Assembly (NCBI GenBank): GCA_015065925.1
Contig: SVPL01000014.1
Coordinates: forward strand, 1-44,984
Length of the DNA: 44,984 bases
Direction of reading: 5' to 3'
Source: Oscillospiraceae bacterium
GTDB taxonomy: Bacteria > Bacillota > Clostridia > Oscillospirales > Acutalibacteraceae
Positions 32,295 through 41,848 of this stretch are shown here, in pieces (positions within the stretch are counted from its first letter, which is position 1; every line of letters begins with the position of its first letter). The notes under the pieces are model-generated. The model worked only from the letters and a program-made list of their open reading frames with translations, ran no database searches and was not told where the DNA came from. The translations under genes were made by a program, and so were the position numbers.

Positions 32295-33158
32295 TTATAG
32301 CTTCACTAATCTATCCAGTAATTCGCATCCCGATTTAATAGCAAGCTCGGATTCTTCCCAACCTTCAAATTCTAAAGTTAAAAATCCGTCATAACCTGCT
32401 TTTTTAAGGGAATTAACACAAGCTTTAATAGGAACAATACCGTGACCTGCAACTGTACCGCGAATGTAATTACCGCCACGGGTAAGAATAAATCCTGAAG
32501 TGGGAATTTCCTCTCTGCCGGAAATATAAATAAAATCCTTAACGTGGGCGTTAAAAGCATATCTTGCGCAACGGCTAACTGCAATAACGGGGTCCTCATC
32601 GGCACAAAGAAAATTACCCATATCTACTTGAAGACCGAAGTTTTTGTGAGCGACCGCATTAACAAGAGCTTCCATTCTATCAGAATCCTGACAGAAAAAG
32701 CCGTGGTTTTCTACCATTGTTTTAATGCCGAATTGTTCTGCATATTCGGTGATTTTTCTGCATCCTTCAGCTAAACGAGGCAAAACATTATTAAAACCTA
32801 AAGGGTGTTCAGGAAAGTTAAATGTGGCGTCGTGACGCATCATTTTAACACCTAAAATCCTAGCGACATCAACTTTCCGTTTTATTTTTTCAATTTCCTT
32901 TTCCAAATCACCGTCGCTACCGCACAAAAGGTCTGCCGAAACGCTATAGCAAGAAATTTCTATACCAACTTTATCGGTTTCTTTTTTGACTTTGTCAGCA
33001 AGTTCAAAAATATCCTCATTTTCGGGCGGTAGCTCAAGGTTTGTAAATTCAATGGCTTCAAAGCCTATTTCTTTAGCTTTGTTAATTATTTCAAAAATAT
33101 TAAGATTTTCTTTTGTATACCATTTTCTGAAACTGTAAGAAGAAACAGCAGTTTTCAT
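32295..33158 (-). CDS. Sugar phosphate isomerase/epimerase (AP-endonuclease-2-type TIM barrel), 3' gene of the operon
   Basis: 287 residues of the xylose-isomerase-like TIM-barrel family (IolE/UlaE-like). Metal-binding residues fit the expected strand ends: MVENHGF (Glu), GLQVDMGNF (Asp), FNAHVKDF (His) and FLTLEFEGWEE (Glu). Such enzymes isomerise or epimerise keto-sugars or inososes. It is the third gene of the operon, 12 bases after the dehydrogenase. The paired arrangement with a second TIM-barrel enzyme and an oxidoreductase suggests stepwise breakdown of a sugar, polyol or glycoside. Confidence 0.85.
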   Translation of the reverse strand: MKTAVSSYSFRKWYTKENLNIFEIINKAKEIGFEAIEFTNLELPPENEDIFELADKVKKETDKVGIEISCYSVSADLLCGSDGDLEKEIEKIKRKVDVARILGVKMMRHDATFNFPEHPLGFNNVLPRLAEGCRKITEYAEQFGIKTMVENHGFFCQDSDRMEALVNAVAHKNFGLQVDMGNFLCADEDPVIAVSRCARYAFNAHVKDFIYISGREEIPTSGFILTRGGNYIRGTVAGHGIVPIKACVNSLKKAGYDGFLTLEFEGWEESELAIKSGCELLDRLVKL

Positions 33159-33170
33159 TTATTCCACCTC

Positions 33171-34238
33171 TTATTTGATAACAACTTCGTGGCCTGTTTT
33201 TGCAGAGTCATAAATAGCATCAAGAATTTTCATAATCTCCACTCCATCCTCAGCAGGGGAACGGCAGGGTAAACCGTTTTTGATATATTCAATAAAGTGA
33301 GCGATTTCATTTTCAAAAAGCCCATCGAAGCTTAAAGCTGTAGAACTATCAAATGATACATTTGTGAGATAACCGTTTTGCTCTGTGAAAATTTTAACTT
33401 CGGGGTCTAAAACAAATCCTGCTTTTGTACCCATTAATTCAACAGTAGCAATATTTTTTCCAATGTTAAGGCTAAAACTTGCTTCAACAGATAAAACAAA
33501 GCCGTTATCAAAGCGAATCATTGCAGTTGCAAAATCTTCAACATCAAAAATGTCATTTTCCTTATCTGCATCGGCAGAGCTATAGCCATTACGATTTTTA
33601 AGCTCTTTTCTGTCACCGAGCTTTGTGAAGGTTGCGCCATAAACCGAAACAGGCTTAGGATTACCTGCTATGTAACGGGAAAGGTCTATTACATGAACAC
33701 CAATATCTATTAATGGTCCACCGCCTGAGCGCGATTTATCGCCAAACCAACCGCCGGGAGCACCCGCGCGGCGTAAATAGGTTGCTTTTCCGTAATAAAA
33801 ATCACCGAATGTGCCTGAGTTAACAAAATCCATTATTATGTTTGCGTCATTACCATAGCGACGAACAAAGCCTATCATTAAAAGCTTTCCGCTTTCATCT
33901 GCAGCTTTTTTCATTTCTTCTGCTTCTTTGGCATTCATAGCCATAGGCTTTTCGCAAAGAACATTTTTACCAGCTTTAAGTGCTGCAATACTGCACTCGG
34001 CGTGGGCGCAGTTCCAGGTACAAACACTTACAGCATCTAATTCGGGACAGCTAGCAAACATTTCGTCCTTGTCGGTAAAAAGACGGGTGACACCGTATTT
34101 TTCGCCTTTTGCATTTAATCTTTCTTTATTAATATCACAAAATGCGTAAAGCTCACAATCTTCACGTTTTAAATATCCGGCAATATGACTTTCAGAAATG
34201 GAGCCAACACCAATTATACCAATTTTGATTTTTGACAT
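33171..34238 (-). CDS. Gfo/Idh/MocA-family oxidoreductase
   Basis: A 355-residue NAD(P)-dependent sugar or inositol dehydrogenase. The N-terminal Rossmann fold starts IKIGIIGVGSISESHIAGY. The family EKP motif is in VLCEKPMAMNAKEAEEM, and the catalytic region is RSGGGPLIDIGVHVIDLSRY (Asp and His). It is the middle gene of the operon, 12 bases from each neighbour. Gfo/Idh/MocA enzymes with two TIM-barrel partners are typical of inositol-like or 3-keto-glycoside pathways, but the substrate here is not determined. Confidence 0.92.
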   Translation of the reverse strand: MSKIKIGIIGVGSISESHIAGYLKREDCELYAFCDINKERLNAKGEKYGVTRLFTDKDEMFASCPELDAVSVCTWNCAHAECSIAALKAGKNVLCEKPMAMNAKEAEEMKKAADESGKLLMIGFVRRYGNDANIIMDFVNSGTFGDFYYGKATYLRRAGAPGGWFGDKSRSGGGPLIDIGVHVIDLSRYIAGNPKPVSVYGATFTKLGDRKELKNRNGYSSADADKENDIFDVEDFATAMIRFDNGFVLSVEASFSLNIGKNIATVELMGTKAGFVLDPEVKIFTEQNGYLTNVSFDSSTALSFDGLFENEIAHFIEYIKNGLPCRSPAEDGVEIMKILDAIYDSAKTGHEVVIK

Positions 34239-34250
34239 TTTACTTTCTCC

Positions 34251-35090
34251 TTAATAGTGTTTTTTAAGGAAGCTTACTGCCATAGCAATATCCTTAGCGG
34301 GGTCTTCGCCAACCTCGCGCTCAATAGTTAAAAATCCCTTATATCCAATATCCTCTAAAGCGGCAAGATAGCGGGGGAAATCAACACTTCCTTCACCTAA
34401 AGGAACCTCGCGAAAGGCGGTTTGTGAATCTAACTCATCCTCTATAATATGATAAATCTTTTCTGGGTCCTTATCAAACAGTTTTATACCATCCTTAGCG
34501 TGTGTATGAACAATATAATCTTTAAGAGTGTAGACGGCTTGAACGGGATCGTCGCCTGTTACCATTACCAAATTAGCAGGGTCTAAATTTACCGAAACAC
34601 CCTTGCTGTTAAGACTATCTAAAAATTCTTTTAAAACAAGGGCGCGCTCGGGACCGGTTTCAACAGCAAAATGAGCACCAACACTGTCGGCATATTTTGC
34701 GAGCTCATAACAGGCTTCCTGCATAATTTTATATCGGGGATGATTTTTGTCTTCGGGTACAACGCCGATATGAGTTGTAACTACATTTGTTTCCAAATCA
34801 AGAGCCAAATCAACAACCTTTTTAGAGCGTTCAATAAGCTGAGGATTAAGTGTGGCATCACCAAAGCCTTTGCCGAAATCGCCACATAGAGCAGATATAA
34901 CCAAACCATTCGATTTAATAATATCCAATACTTCTTTTCTGCGGTTGGAATTCAATGACTCGGGAGCCATTTCGCCTGAAACTGCATACATTTGAATACC
35001 TGCTGCGCCTACCTCAGCGGCTTTTTTTATTGACTGCTCAAAGGGTAAACGAAATGAATCTGTTATTACGCCAATTGGAAAATTATACAT
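34251..35090 (-). CDS. Sugar phosphate isomerase/epimerase (TIM barrel), first gene of the operon
   Basis: 279 residues of the same TIM-barrel superfamily as the gene at 32295 but clearly divergent from it. Characteristic segments are [60 protein letters not shown] and [12 protein letters not shown], which carry the expected Glu, Asp, His and Glu metal ligands. GGAGGTATG with ATG close behind gives a good start. It is transcribed from the promoter at 35112-35140. Confidence 0.87.
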   Translation of the reverse strand: MYNFPIGVITDSFRLPFEQSIKKAAEVGAAGIQMYAVSGEMAPESLNSNRRKEVLDIIKSNGLVISALCGDFGKGFGDATLNPQLIERSKKVVDLALDLETNVVTTHIGVVPEDKNHPRYKIMQEACYELAKYADSVGAHFAVETGPERALVLKEFLDSLNSKGVSVNLDPANLVMVTGDDPVQAVYTLKDYIVHTHAKDGIKLFDKDPEKIYHIIEDELDSQTAFREVPLGEGSVDFPRYLAALEDIGYKGFLTIEREVGEDPAKDIAMAVSFLKKHY

Positions 35091-35111
35091 AAAACATACC
35101 TCCTTGTGCTT

Positions 35112-35140
35112 AGTATAGCCGATTATTACAAGTCGGTCAA
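35112..35140 (-). promoter_or_regulatory. Promoter of the sugar operon
   Basis: On the minus strand TTGACC (35135-35140) and TATACT (35112-35117) are 17 bases apart, upstream of the ATG at 35090. Confidence 0.7.
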
Positions 35141-35204
35141 TAATTAATTTTGCTTAAGAATATAACAATATTGCTTTTTTGACACTAATGATAAAATATA
35201 ATAG

Positions 35205-37295
35205 GTGTTTTTGGATTTGAATTTAAATGTTTATGATATTTTTTATGCGACTGATGGCAAAATAAAAAAAGTTGGAAGCGTCGATGTAAACTCTTTGAAA
35301 AAAATCAAAGGCACACGGCAGGATTCCAACTTTAATTCTAGTATACCCAATTCTTCAAAAAATGTCAAGACGCAATATTCTTTTGCGGGTGAAAAGGCAA
35401 AAACTGCCGTTCCCTTAAGCGGAAAATACCGTACAGAAGCCGTGACACAGTTCGCCCAAAACCCCGATGCGGATGTCAGGTATTCTATACCGAGTGTTGG
35501 TGTAAAGCAACAATTAAAAGAAAATTTAGAGAAACTAAACTCAATGGAAATTGTTGCAACACTCAATGAGCAAAAATCTTTTACCAGCAAGCAAAATGTA
35601 GCTGAATGGGCTTTGAGTAAGTTTGAAAAAATTGGTTTTAAAGTTTATCGTAACGATTTCGGCGAAATTATATTAGATAAAAAACGCATAAAAAAAGGTT
35701 TAAGCTATTTAAAAACCAACGAGGAAAGGCTTGCTTTAGCACTGCTTCCTGATGTTTTGAGTAAAGGCATTGAAATTGGCTCTCACTCAAATCATAAAGG
35801 CAGAAATTATAATACATTTACTTTTGCGGCTCCAATATCAATTAACGGACAAAGAGGGAATATGGCGGCTGTTGTAAGACAAGAAGATAAGAATTATTAT
35901 AAGGTTCATCGTTTATTAATGCCTGACGGAAGTCAATTTGTTTTAGACGAAAAAAGAGACACTGCTGAAACGGCGGGCGGAGTTGATAACAACTCAGGCT
36001 TGTCGCCAACAGACAATGTCTCTAAAATTAGTATATCCGATTCTAACGAAAAAGTCAAGACAAAGTTAGAAGAACGTGTGACAGGTGTTGATTTACTCAA
36101 TGCTCAAGACTTAATTGAGGAAATTAAATCAGTCGGCGGGGAAGTGGATGAAAATGGTTATGTTACGGTTTATCATAGAACAACAGAAAATGCAAAAGAA
36201 AAGATACTATCTACAGGCATAATGACCGCCAAAGAGGATGGTGTTTTCTTTTCTACAAAGCCTAATGGCCAAATTGAAGGTTATGGTAGTGCAATAATTA
36301 AAATAAGCATTCCTATTGAAAAACTTGTTCTTGACGATATTTTCGATAACGAAGCTCATTTGCGTTATCCGCTTAAAACTTCAAAAGCAACGCTCAATAT
36401 ATCTGAATATATAAATAATATTACTACTGAAGGTAAAGACCAGTATTCATTGCCTGATATTGACAGATACACTGAAAAGCAGTATAATGATTTTGGTTGG
36501 GTAAGGACAAACGATGTTCTTACTGCGGCAGAGTATAGCGATTTGATTTCAAATTATACGGGACATAAACACGTCAAAGATAACTATCCCATAACACGCT
36601 TTGGTGAAACAGTTATTCATTCGGCACAATACACCGATGTGCTTATGTATGTTAAAGGTTCGATTAAAAATCCGCAAATTACTAAGGTTGTTGTCATTGA
36701 TAAAGATAATCCAATTGATTTAGCTGCTATAAGAGAGGAGATTTTATTAAATGAGCGTGAGCAACAGTTATTACCGTTCAGTTTTATTGAAAAATATTAT
36801 GGACCGGAAGTTCTCATCGTCCATAAGGCACGAGATTATGCTTCTTATAGGGAATATAGAGCCAAACTTGAAAGAAGCGATAGCCAAAAAAGCAATACCG
36901 TTAGTGGAACAGAGCGAGACAGAACAGGAAGCACTAAACCAAATAAAAGAACTGATAGAGCAGACCCAATAGACGGGGCTGCTTATTCTTTGCCTAAAAG
37001 TAGAGGTCAATTTTCCATTTCCGATATTGCAAGGGGTAAGACTGCACCTGAACTATGGGAAATGTCCCAAAAAGGTGAGATTACTTCGGATGATGCTTTA
37101 AAGGTCCTTGCCGAGCAACACGGCACTATGCCAAAGGGTGAAAGTCCAAAGGTAGATGTAACATTGCCTGAGCAAATTAGCAAAAGCAAAAATGTTAATC
37201 AGTTTATGCGTAACGTTTTGGAAAGTGGTCATCTTGATGCCGATATACCAACTATTGACTTTTTTGAAATAGGGACATATAATAAAATTAATTAA
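35205..37295 (+). pseudogene. Remnant of a giant polyvalent protein from a conjugative element or phage
   Basis: A 696-codon open frame that looks cut from the middle of a much larger protein. Segments: a lead-in with VKTQYSFAGEKAKTA; an LPD3-type region (about 105-245); an ADP-ribosyltransferase-like segment (about 294-394, VTVYHRTTENAKEKILSTGI ... GVFFSTKPNGQ); and a Barnase/EndoU-type nuclease-like domain (about 415-550, after YSLPD; YTEKQYNDFGWVRTNDVL). A linker leads to AAYSLPKSRG and then SPKVDVTLPEQISKSKNVNQ, a block that in intact relatives continues for many more domains. Here it stops after DIPTIDFFEIGTYNKIN. The start (GTG 35205) has no good ribosome site, and no conjugation genes are nearby. 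Domain names are from pattern memory and need a profile search. Confidence 0.65.
36838..36972 (+). CDS. Possible overprinted small ORF in the +1 frame of the polyvalent remnant
   Basis: 44 residues from ATG 36838 (AAGG about 9 bases upstream); the open frame extends back to 36751. The product is strongly protein-like and helical (NLKEAIAKKAIPLVEQSETE, then QEALNQIKELIEQTQ), whereas the main frame here is a low-complexity linker (ERSDSQKSNTVSGTERDRTG). A second +1-frame ORF of similar character overlaps the next fragment. It could be a real overlapping gene, for instance an antidote to the preceding nuclease-like domain, or the relic of an older frame. That function is speculation. Confidence 0.4.
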   Translation: MLLIGNIEPNLKEAIAKKAIPLVEQSETEQEALNQIKELIEQTQ

Positions 37296-37649
37296 GGTTA
37301 TGTTTATTTTATACGAAATTCAGATAAAAATAACTTTTCGATAATTTCAAGGAGAACGTTAAGAAAAGCAGAAAGGAAAGTTGAATATGGAACAGAAACT
37401 AGCACAGAAACTAAAAAAACTAGGTCATCCGCAGGACTTGATACGAGTGGTTACGAGAGCACAGTTGGAAACGAAAGAGCAATTCGAACAAATGATTTCA
37501 TTTTTGGAAACAAAGCCCAAAGCAACCAAGGAAGAAATTTTGATAATGGGGATGGCGATAGCAGGGGAGATATAGAGCCAATCAGCCAAGAAGCAGACTC
37601 AGTAAATGGGCCTACTTATTCTTTGCCTCCAAAAGGTGAGATTACTTAG
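37296..37649 (+). pseudogene. Second, decayed copy of the polyvalent-protein linker region
   Basis: The main frame continues in register after the TAA at 37293 and reaches GPTYSLPPKGEIT before a TAG at 37647-37649. At base level, TATTCTTTGCCT and AAAAGGTGAGATTACTT match 36985-37090, but the ~70 bases that separate them there are deleted, and TCG (Ser) has become TAG. This is a partial duplicate that has lost sequence and gained a nonsense codon. Confidence 0.6.
37387..37575 (+). CDS. Small helical ORF in the +1 frame of the decayed copy
   Basis: 62 residues from ATG 37387, with AAAGGAAAG 7-8 bases upstream. The product (EQKLAQKLKKLGHPQDLIR, QLETKEQFEQMISFLE, PKATKEEILIMGMAIAGEI) is charged, helical and has normal protein composition, while the other frame is a Thr/Gly/Asn-rich linker. 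It shows no known domain to me. Frame relation and position match the ORF at 36838-36972, which raises the chance that both are real genes. Confidence 0.55.
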   Translation: MEQKLAQKLKKLGHPQDLIRVVTRAQLETKEQFEQMISFLETKPKATKEEILIMGMAIAGEI

Positions 37650-37677
37650 GATAAACTTACGACTGTGTTAATAAAAA

Positions 37678-37746
37678 TAGAGACTGGCGTCATGGGTAAT
37701 ACGGCGTTTGAAAATCAAACACGGACAAACCTGTTGCCAGTCTCTA
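37678..37746. repeat. 69-bp imperfect palindrome with 11-bp perfect ends
   Basis: TAGAGACTGGC (37678-37688) is the exact inverse of GCCAGTCTCTA (37736-37746). Inside, GGCGTTTG-AAAAT-CAAACACG forms a second imperfect stem. The two halves resemble transposon terminal repeats placed head to head, as in a minimal MITE or excision scar. The open frame that spans it (37665-37853) is judged spurious. Confidence 0.55.
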
Positions 37747-37867
37747 ATATTAGTATATCTGAATTGTTTTCAAAAATCAACCTTAATGATAAAAAGTTTC
37801 TAAAATATGTGCTGATGAGCTTATTTAATTTACTTAATTTTGAAAACCTTTAAGACATTTGCTTTTA

Positions 37868-39394
37868 TTATATTCTGGGTATTAAAAGCATTTTAGGTGT
37901 TGGTACGGTATCTTCTGTTAAGTGATTAATCTTTAGTAGTTCGTTTAATTTAGCGGAAAAGCTTTTTGCAATATCCCAAACATTTTCTCCTTTATCTGCA
38001 TAATATGCAATAAGTGAAGCCGAGTTGTTCAGGGGCGCTGATTGGTCAACCGTAAGGTCTGTTATAACAGAGTAGGTGTATGTGTCATAAATTGCGGCGT
38101 GAAGCAATAGCTCTAATTTGATTTCAGGTTCGTTTGAGGGATTGAGAGAAAAATCACAATCCGATATTTTAATTTCAGGTACACAGTAAGGTGCTTTTAA
38201 TTCTTCATCGAAATTAATAGGATATTCAAAATCAATAATTTTCTCATAATAATCGGGGATGCCGTCTGAATTTTCATATATTGTATATACTGTTACGGTA
38301 CCGCTTATTATGGCTGAATTATTTTGATATTTAATATTAGAGTTTCCGCATTTACACCATATATCAAAAATCTTTGTTGCTTCTCCGTTTGGCAAGGATA
38401 ACACTTTTTTACACAAAAAGGCTTCATTGATATGCTTGGCGAGCTTGGAGAATTTTACTTCATCGCATTTTGAAATGGCAGTATATTTTGTGGAATATAA
38501 GTCGTATATTATCGGTATTTGATTACTGCATCTTGCAAAAACACTTATCTCCAATTTACCTACTAAAATAAATTTTCGGTTTTCCTCATCATCTGAGCTT
38601 CTGGCAGAAATATTAAGTCCGCAAATTTCAGAGGTTGCATCACATTCACAAAAATCACTTATACCAGGAATATCCACAATTTGATTAAAAGGTATATTTA
38701 CACAGTGTTTGGCAAATTCGTTATCCTCCGTACAGTAAAATATCGTAACCTTTAAATTGCCTTTTATAATGGTTTTATCTGCTACAATTTTGCAATCTGT
38801 TATGTAGGAAACTGCATTTGTGCGTATAATTCTTTGGTAATCGGGTAGGTTTTGAGGCAGGTCAATTTCTTCATCTATTATTATGATTTTTTGTGTTTTT
38901 CCTAATGGTATGGTAGCAAAAGCCTCGCCCTTAAGTTGTTCAAAATAACCGCAATCAATATCAGAGATTATTTCATTTTTCTCAATAACCGTAACTTTTA
39001 TATCAACCTTAAGTGAGCTTCGTATACTGATTTTCCTTTCTGTAACTGCACGGCAGGAGTGCAATATTGGTGTTGTAGAGATATCGCAATATCCATCATC
39101 AAGATTTTTGTTTGATTCAAAATTCTTTTTAAAGGGTTGCGATTTTTCTGTATAGAAAAGTTCTCCGTCAGGTGTGGAATATATAACCTTTATGGACGCT
39201 TCTCCTTCCACAATCAGGGTGCTGCCTGTTATTTGTTTAGAGGTGATGTAGGGGGTTATTTCGCAGTTAAGAACTTTTTTTATATCACCTTCGTAATCAG
39301 AAAGTGTAAAGTCAACATCAATCGGTATTTCGGTTGTTTGCTCCAAATATATTTGTTCGGTTGATACATCAAAATTTGTGGTTTTAAAATCCAT
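37868..39394 (-). CDS. SipL-like protein: SPOCS (DUF3794) domains plus C-terminal LysM
   Basis: 508 residues with three tandem DUF3794/SPOCS-type domains (around 30-130, 165-280 and 320-440) and a C-terminal LysM domain (YYADKGENVWDIAKSFSAKL ... LLIPRI). This layout matches SipL of Clostridioides difficile, which binds SpoIVA through LysM and anchors the spore coat. The start at 39394 has AAGGAG 8 bases upstream; an ATG six bases further out is too close to it. A CATACATT element on the minus strand (around 39446-39455) resembles a sigma-E -10, but no good -35 is visible. With spoIID it points to sporulation. Confidence 0.83.
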   Translation of the reverse strand: MDFKTTNFDVSTEQIYLEQTTEIPIDVDFTLSDYEGDIKKVLNCEITPYITSKQITGSTLIVEGEASIKVIYSTPDGELFYTEKSQPFKKNFESNKNLDDGYCDISTTPILHSCRAVTERKISIRSSLKVDIKVTVIEKNEIISDIDCGYFEQLKGEAFATIPLGKTQKIIIIDEEIDLPQNLPDYQRIIRTNAVSYITDCKIVADKTIIKGNLKVTIFYCTEDNEFAKHCVNIPFNQIVDIPGISDFCECDATSEICGLNISARSSDDEENRKFILVGKLEISVFARCSNQIPIIYDLYSTKYTAISKCDEVKFSKLAKHINEAFLCKKVLSLPNGEATKIFDIWCKCGNSNIKYQNNSAIISGTVTVYTIYENSDGIPDYYEKIIDFEYPINFDEELKAPYCVPEIKISDCDFSLNPSNEPEIKLELLLHAAIYDTYTYSVITDLTVDQSAPLNNSASLIAYYADKGENVWDIAKSFSAKLNELLKINHLTEDTVPTPKMLLIPRI

Positions 39395-39559
39395 TCCCAT
39401 CTCTCCTTATAAAAATTCCTATTTTATTATTATGCTTAGAAAGAGTAATGTATGCAAAAAAATGCTTTGTTTTTTCACAACATAAAGTTTAAAAACTGCA
39501 AGTGTTTTACTTGAAATGTTTATATCAATATGTTATAATCAAAAAAATGAGGTGAAGGT

Positions 39560-40741
39560 ATGAAAAAAGATGTTATTGTTAAAAATAATTATGATGTAAT
39601 CGTTGTTGGTGGCGGTGTTGCAGGTGTTGCAGCGGCGGTTGCTTCTGCGCGCAATGGAGTTAAAACTCTTCTTATGGAAAAAACCGTAACTCTTGGTGGA
39701 CTTGGTACACAGGGGCTTATTAGCTGGTATGAGCCGCTTTGTAATGGTGAGGGAAAACAACTTATTGCAGGTATTCCCGAAGAACTTATTAAACTTTGTG
39801 TTAAATACGGCTTTGAAAATATGCCAACAAAATGGGGCGGCAAAGGCGTAAAACCTTTAGATCAACCCCGATATGTTACAAGGTATTCGCCCTATATTTT
39901 TGCATTGGCTCTTATTGAGTATCTTGAAGAGAATAATGTAGACCTTATTTTTGATACTCTTGCTACATATCCCAAAATGGAGAATAATTTGTGTGTTGGT
40001 ATAGAGGTGGAAACCCTTTCAGGTCGTGAGTTTTATCCTGCCAAGATGGTTGTTGATGCAAGCGGTACGGCAGTAATCTGTGAACGCGCGGGAATTCCTA
40101 CCGAGGTTGGTGAAAATTATCTTTCATATGTCACACACGAAATGGATTTTAATGTTGCTAATGAGCTTGCTAAAACAGGGGATTTTTGTGCTTCAAGAAA
40201 ATGGCGTGGTGCAGGTAGCTCTTTGGATGGTGTCGGACATCCTGAAAATATGAAAACCCTCCACGGTGTTACTGCTGAAGATGTTACTTTTTATATGACA
40301 ACGGGTGGTAAAATGGTTATGGAGCGCATAAAAAAGCAGGATAAAAACAGCTTTGATATTTTATCGGCTCCCACTATGCCACAATTTCGTAAAATTCGCA
40401 GAATTGTAGGTGACAGTGAATTTATGGGTACAGAGGATAATATAGTACCTGAAAATTCCGTTGGCTCCTTTGGTGATTTCAGAAACCCAGGCAGACATTT
40501 TCACCTACCGTATACTACTCTTTTTAACAGTAAGTTCCCCAATATATTTGCAGCCGGCAGAATTATAAGCGCTAAGGATGAAGGCTGGGAAATTACCCGT
40601 GTTATTCCTGTAGCTGCAATGAGTGGCGAGGCGGCGGGCACAGCCGCAGCTCTTTGCGTTAAAGAAGAAGTAAATGCCTGTAATTTAGATGTTGATTTGC
40701 TTCAAACCACACTTAAATCAGCGGGAGTTTTATTTAAATAA
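39560..40741 (+). CDS. FAD-dependent oxidoreductase (FAD_oxidored family)
   Basis: 393 residues. The N-terminal dinucleotide site is DVIVVGGGVAGVAAAVASAR, followed by LMEKTVTLGGLGTQGLISWY and NGEGKQLIAGIPEELI, a pattern of the large 'FAD-dependent oxidoreductase' family often found near glycan or sugar-acid genes. The C-terminal FAD-binding block is IFAAGRIISAKDEGWEITRV. There is no signal peptide. Substrate unknown. It is divergent from the SipL-like gene and has its own terminator. Confidence 0.87.
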   Translation: MKKDVIVKNNYDVIVVGGGVAGVAAAVASARNGVKTLLMEKTVTLGGLGTQGLISWYEPLCNGEGKQLIAGIPEELIKLCVKYGFENMPTKWGGKGVKPLDQPRYVTRYSPYIFALALIEYLEENNVDLIFDTLATYPKMENNLCVGIEVETLSGREFYPAKMVVDASGTAVICERAGIPTEVGENYLSYVTHEMDFNVANELAKTGDFCASRKWRGAGSSLDGVGHPENMKTLHGVTAEDVTFYMTTGGKMVMERIKKQDKNSFDILSAPTMPQFRKIRRIVGDSEFMGTEDNIVPENSVGSFGDFRNPGRHFHLPYTTLFNSKFPNIFAAGRIISAKDEGWEITRVIPVAAMSGEAAGTAAALCVKEEVNACNLDVDLLQTTLKSAGVLFK

Positions 40742-40756
40742 TATGTTTTTATAAAG

Positions 40757-40794
40757 AAAAATTGCCGAATGGAATAAACCACTCGGCAATTTTT
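40757..40794. terminator. Bidirectional terminator between the FAD oxidoreductase and DegV genes
   Basis: A 12-bp perfect stem (AAAAATTGCCGA, 40757-40768, with TCGGCAATTTTT, 40783-40794) with A and T runs on both sides, between convergent genes. Confidence 0.92.
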
Positions 40795-40812
40795 CTGCAA
40801 TTTTAAAGGTTT

Positions 40813-41676
40813 TTATTCAACATCGGTTTTTTGCAAGAATAAAACACCAAGAGTATTTCTTCCGCAATGAACCGAAACTGTTGCACCTGCTCTGGTAATA
40901 TGAAGCTCCTTAGGATTAAGGGTTTCCTTAACAATAGAAGCTACACTGTTTACAATTTCATCATCACAACCTGCGTGTGTAACAAAAACATGGTCGGTTA
41001 TTATATTGTCTAAATCGGCAAGGCGCTCATTTGCATAGGTTTTTAAAACCTCGCCATATTTTCCTCTGTATTTTTTAGAAACACCCATAGAGCCGTTTTT
41101 AACTTCAATACAAGGCTTTAATTTTAAAAGGTTTGCGCCAAGGGCTGCAACCGCAGAGCAACGACCACCCTTGTGAAGATATTCAAGACTATCAATAACA
41201 AAGGAAGCATTTACTTTGGACTTAAGTTCTTCAATTTTTTCTACAATTTCCTTTGCAGAAAGTCCTTGCTCAGCCATTTCAGCAGCGGCAATTATTAAAA
41301 GGCCAACACCTGTTGAAAGGTTAGCACTATCAATAACATAAACATTCTCTAACTCCTCGGCGGCTAGATTAGCGGCACGATTGTTAGCTGACATTGTAGA
41401 ACTAATTGTGAAAAATAAAACTTCTTCAGCATTTTCTAATTGCTTTTCAAAGAACTCCAAATGCTCTGCCATATTTGTAGCAGATGTTTTGGGAAGTGTA
41501 CCTGTACGGTCGTGAAAAGCATATAAGTCATCAGGAGTAACCTCAACACCGTCAATAAGAGATTCATCACCTAAAGTAATGCGAAAAGGATTTAAAATAA
41601 TACCATAACGCTCACAAAGAGCTTTGCCTAAATCACAGCTACTGTCACTACATATTTGAATTTTCTTTTTGGACAT
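40813..41676 (-). CDS. DegV family fatty-acid-binding protein
   Basis: 287 residues. DegV proteins bind a fatty acid between two domains and in Firmicutes supply it to fatty acid kinase (FakA/FakB system). Signatures: N-terminal ICSDSSCDLG, TLPKTSATNMAEHLEFF (where the conserved TSQPS-like loop normally sits), VYVIDSANLSTGVGLLI and YLHKGGRCSAVAALGANLL. The start at 41676 is preferred over one 63 bases upstream because GGAGGG lies 8 bases before it. No fakA gene is nearby. Confidence 0.9.
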   Translation of the reverse strand: MSKKKIQICSDSSCDLGKALCERYGIILNPFRITLGDESLIDGVEVTPDDLYAFHDRTGTLPKTSATNMAEHLEFFEKQLENAEEVLFFTISSTMSANNRAANLAAEELENVYVIDSANLSTGVGLLIIAAAEMAEQGLSAKEIVEKIEELKSKVNASFVIDSLEYLHKGGRCSAVAALGANLLKLKPCIEVKNGSMGVSKKYRGKYGEVLKTYANERLADLDNIITDHVFVTHAGCDDEIVNSVASIVKETLNPKELHITRAGATVSVHCGRNTLGVLFLQKTDVE

Positions 41677-41848
41677 TAATATTCCCTCCGATAATATATT
41701 ATCTTCAAATATTATATCATTATTAAATGAAAAAATCAATACCTATAAATATATTAAAAAATTGTAATAAATTTTGTATTATTTTCGGATTTACAAATAA
41801 AATAATATATGATAAAATATATAAGTAGATTAGAAAGGGTGAATGTGA

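Noticed and set aside
35179-35202. Promoter for the polyvalent remnant (TTGACA ... TATAAT)
   Set aside because: Spacer is only 12 bases and the -10 would end two bases before the GTG start, leaving no leader.
37665-37853. 62-residue plus-strand open frame
   Set aside because: It reads through the 69-bp palindrome, starts at a non-ATG codon and has no ribosome site.
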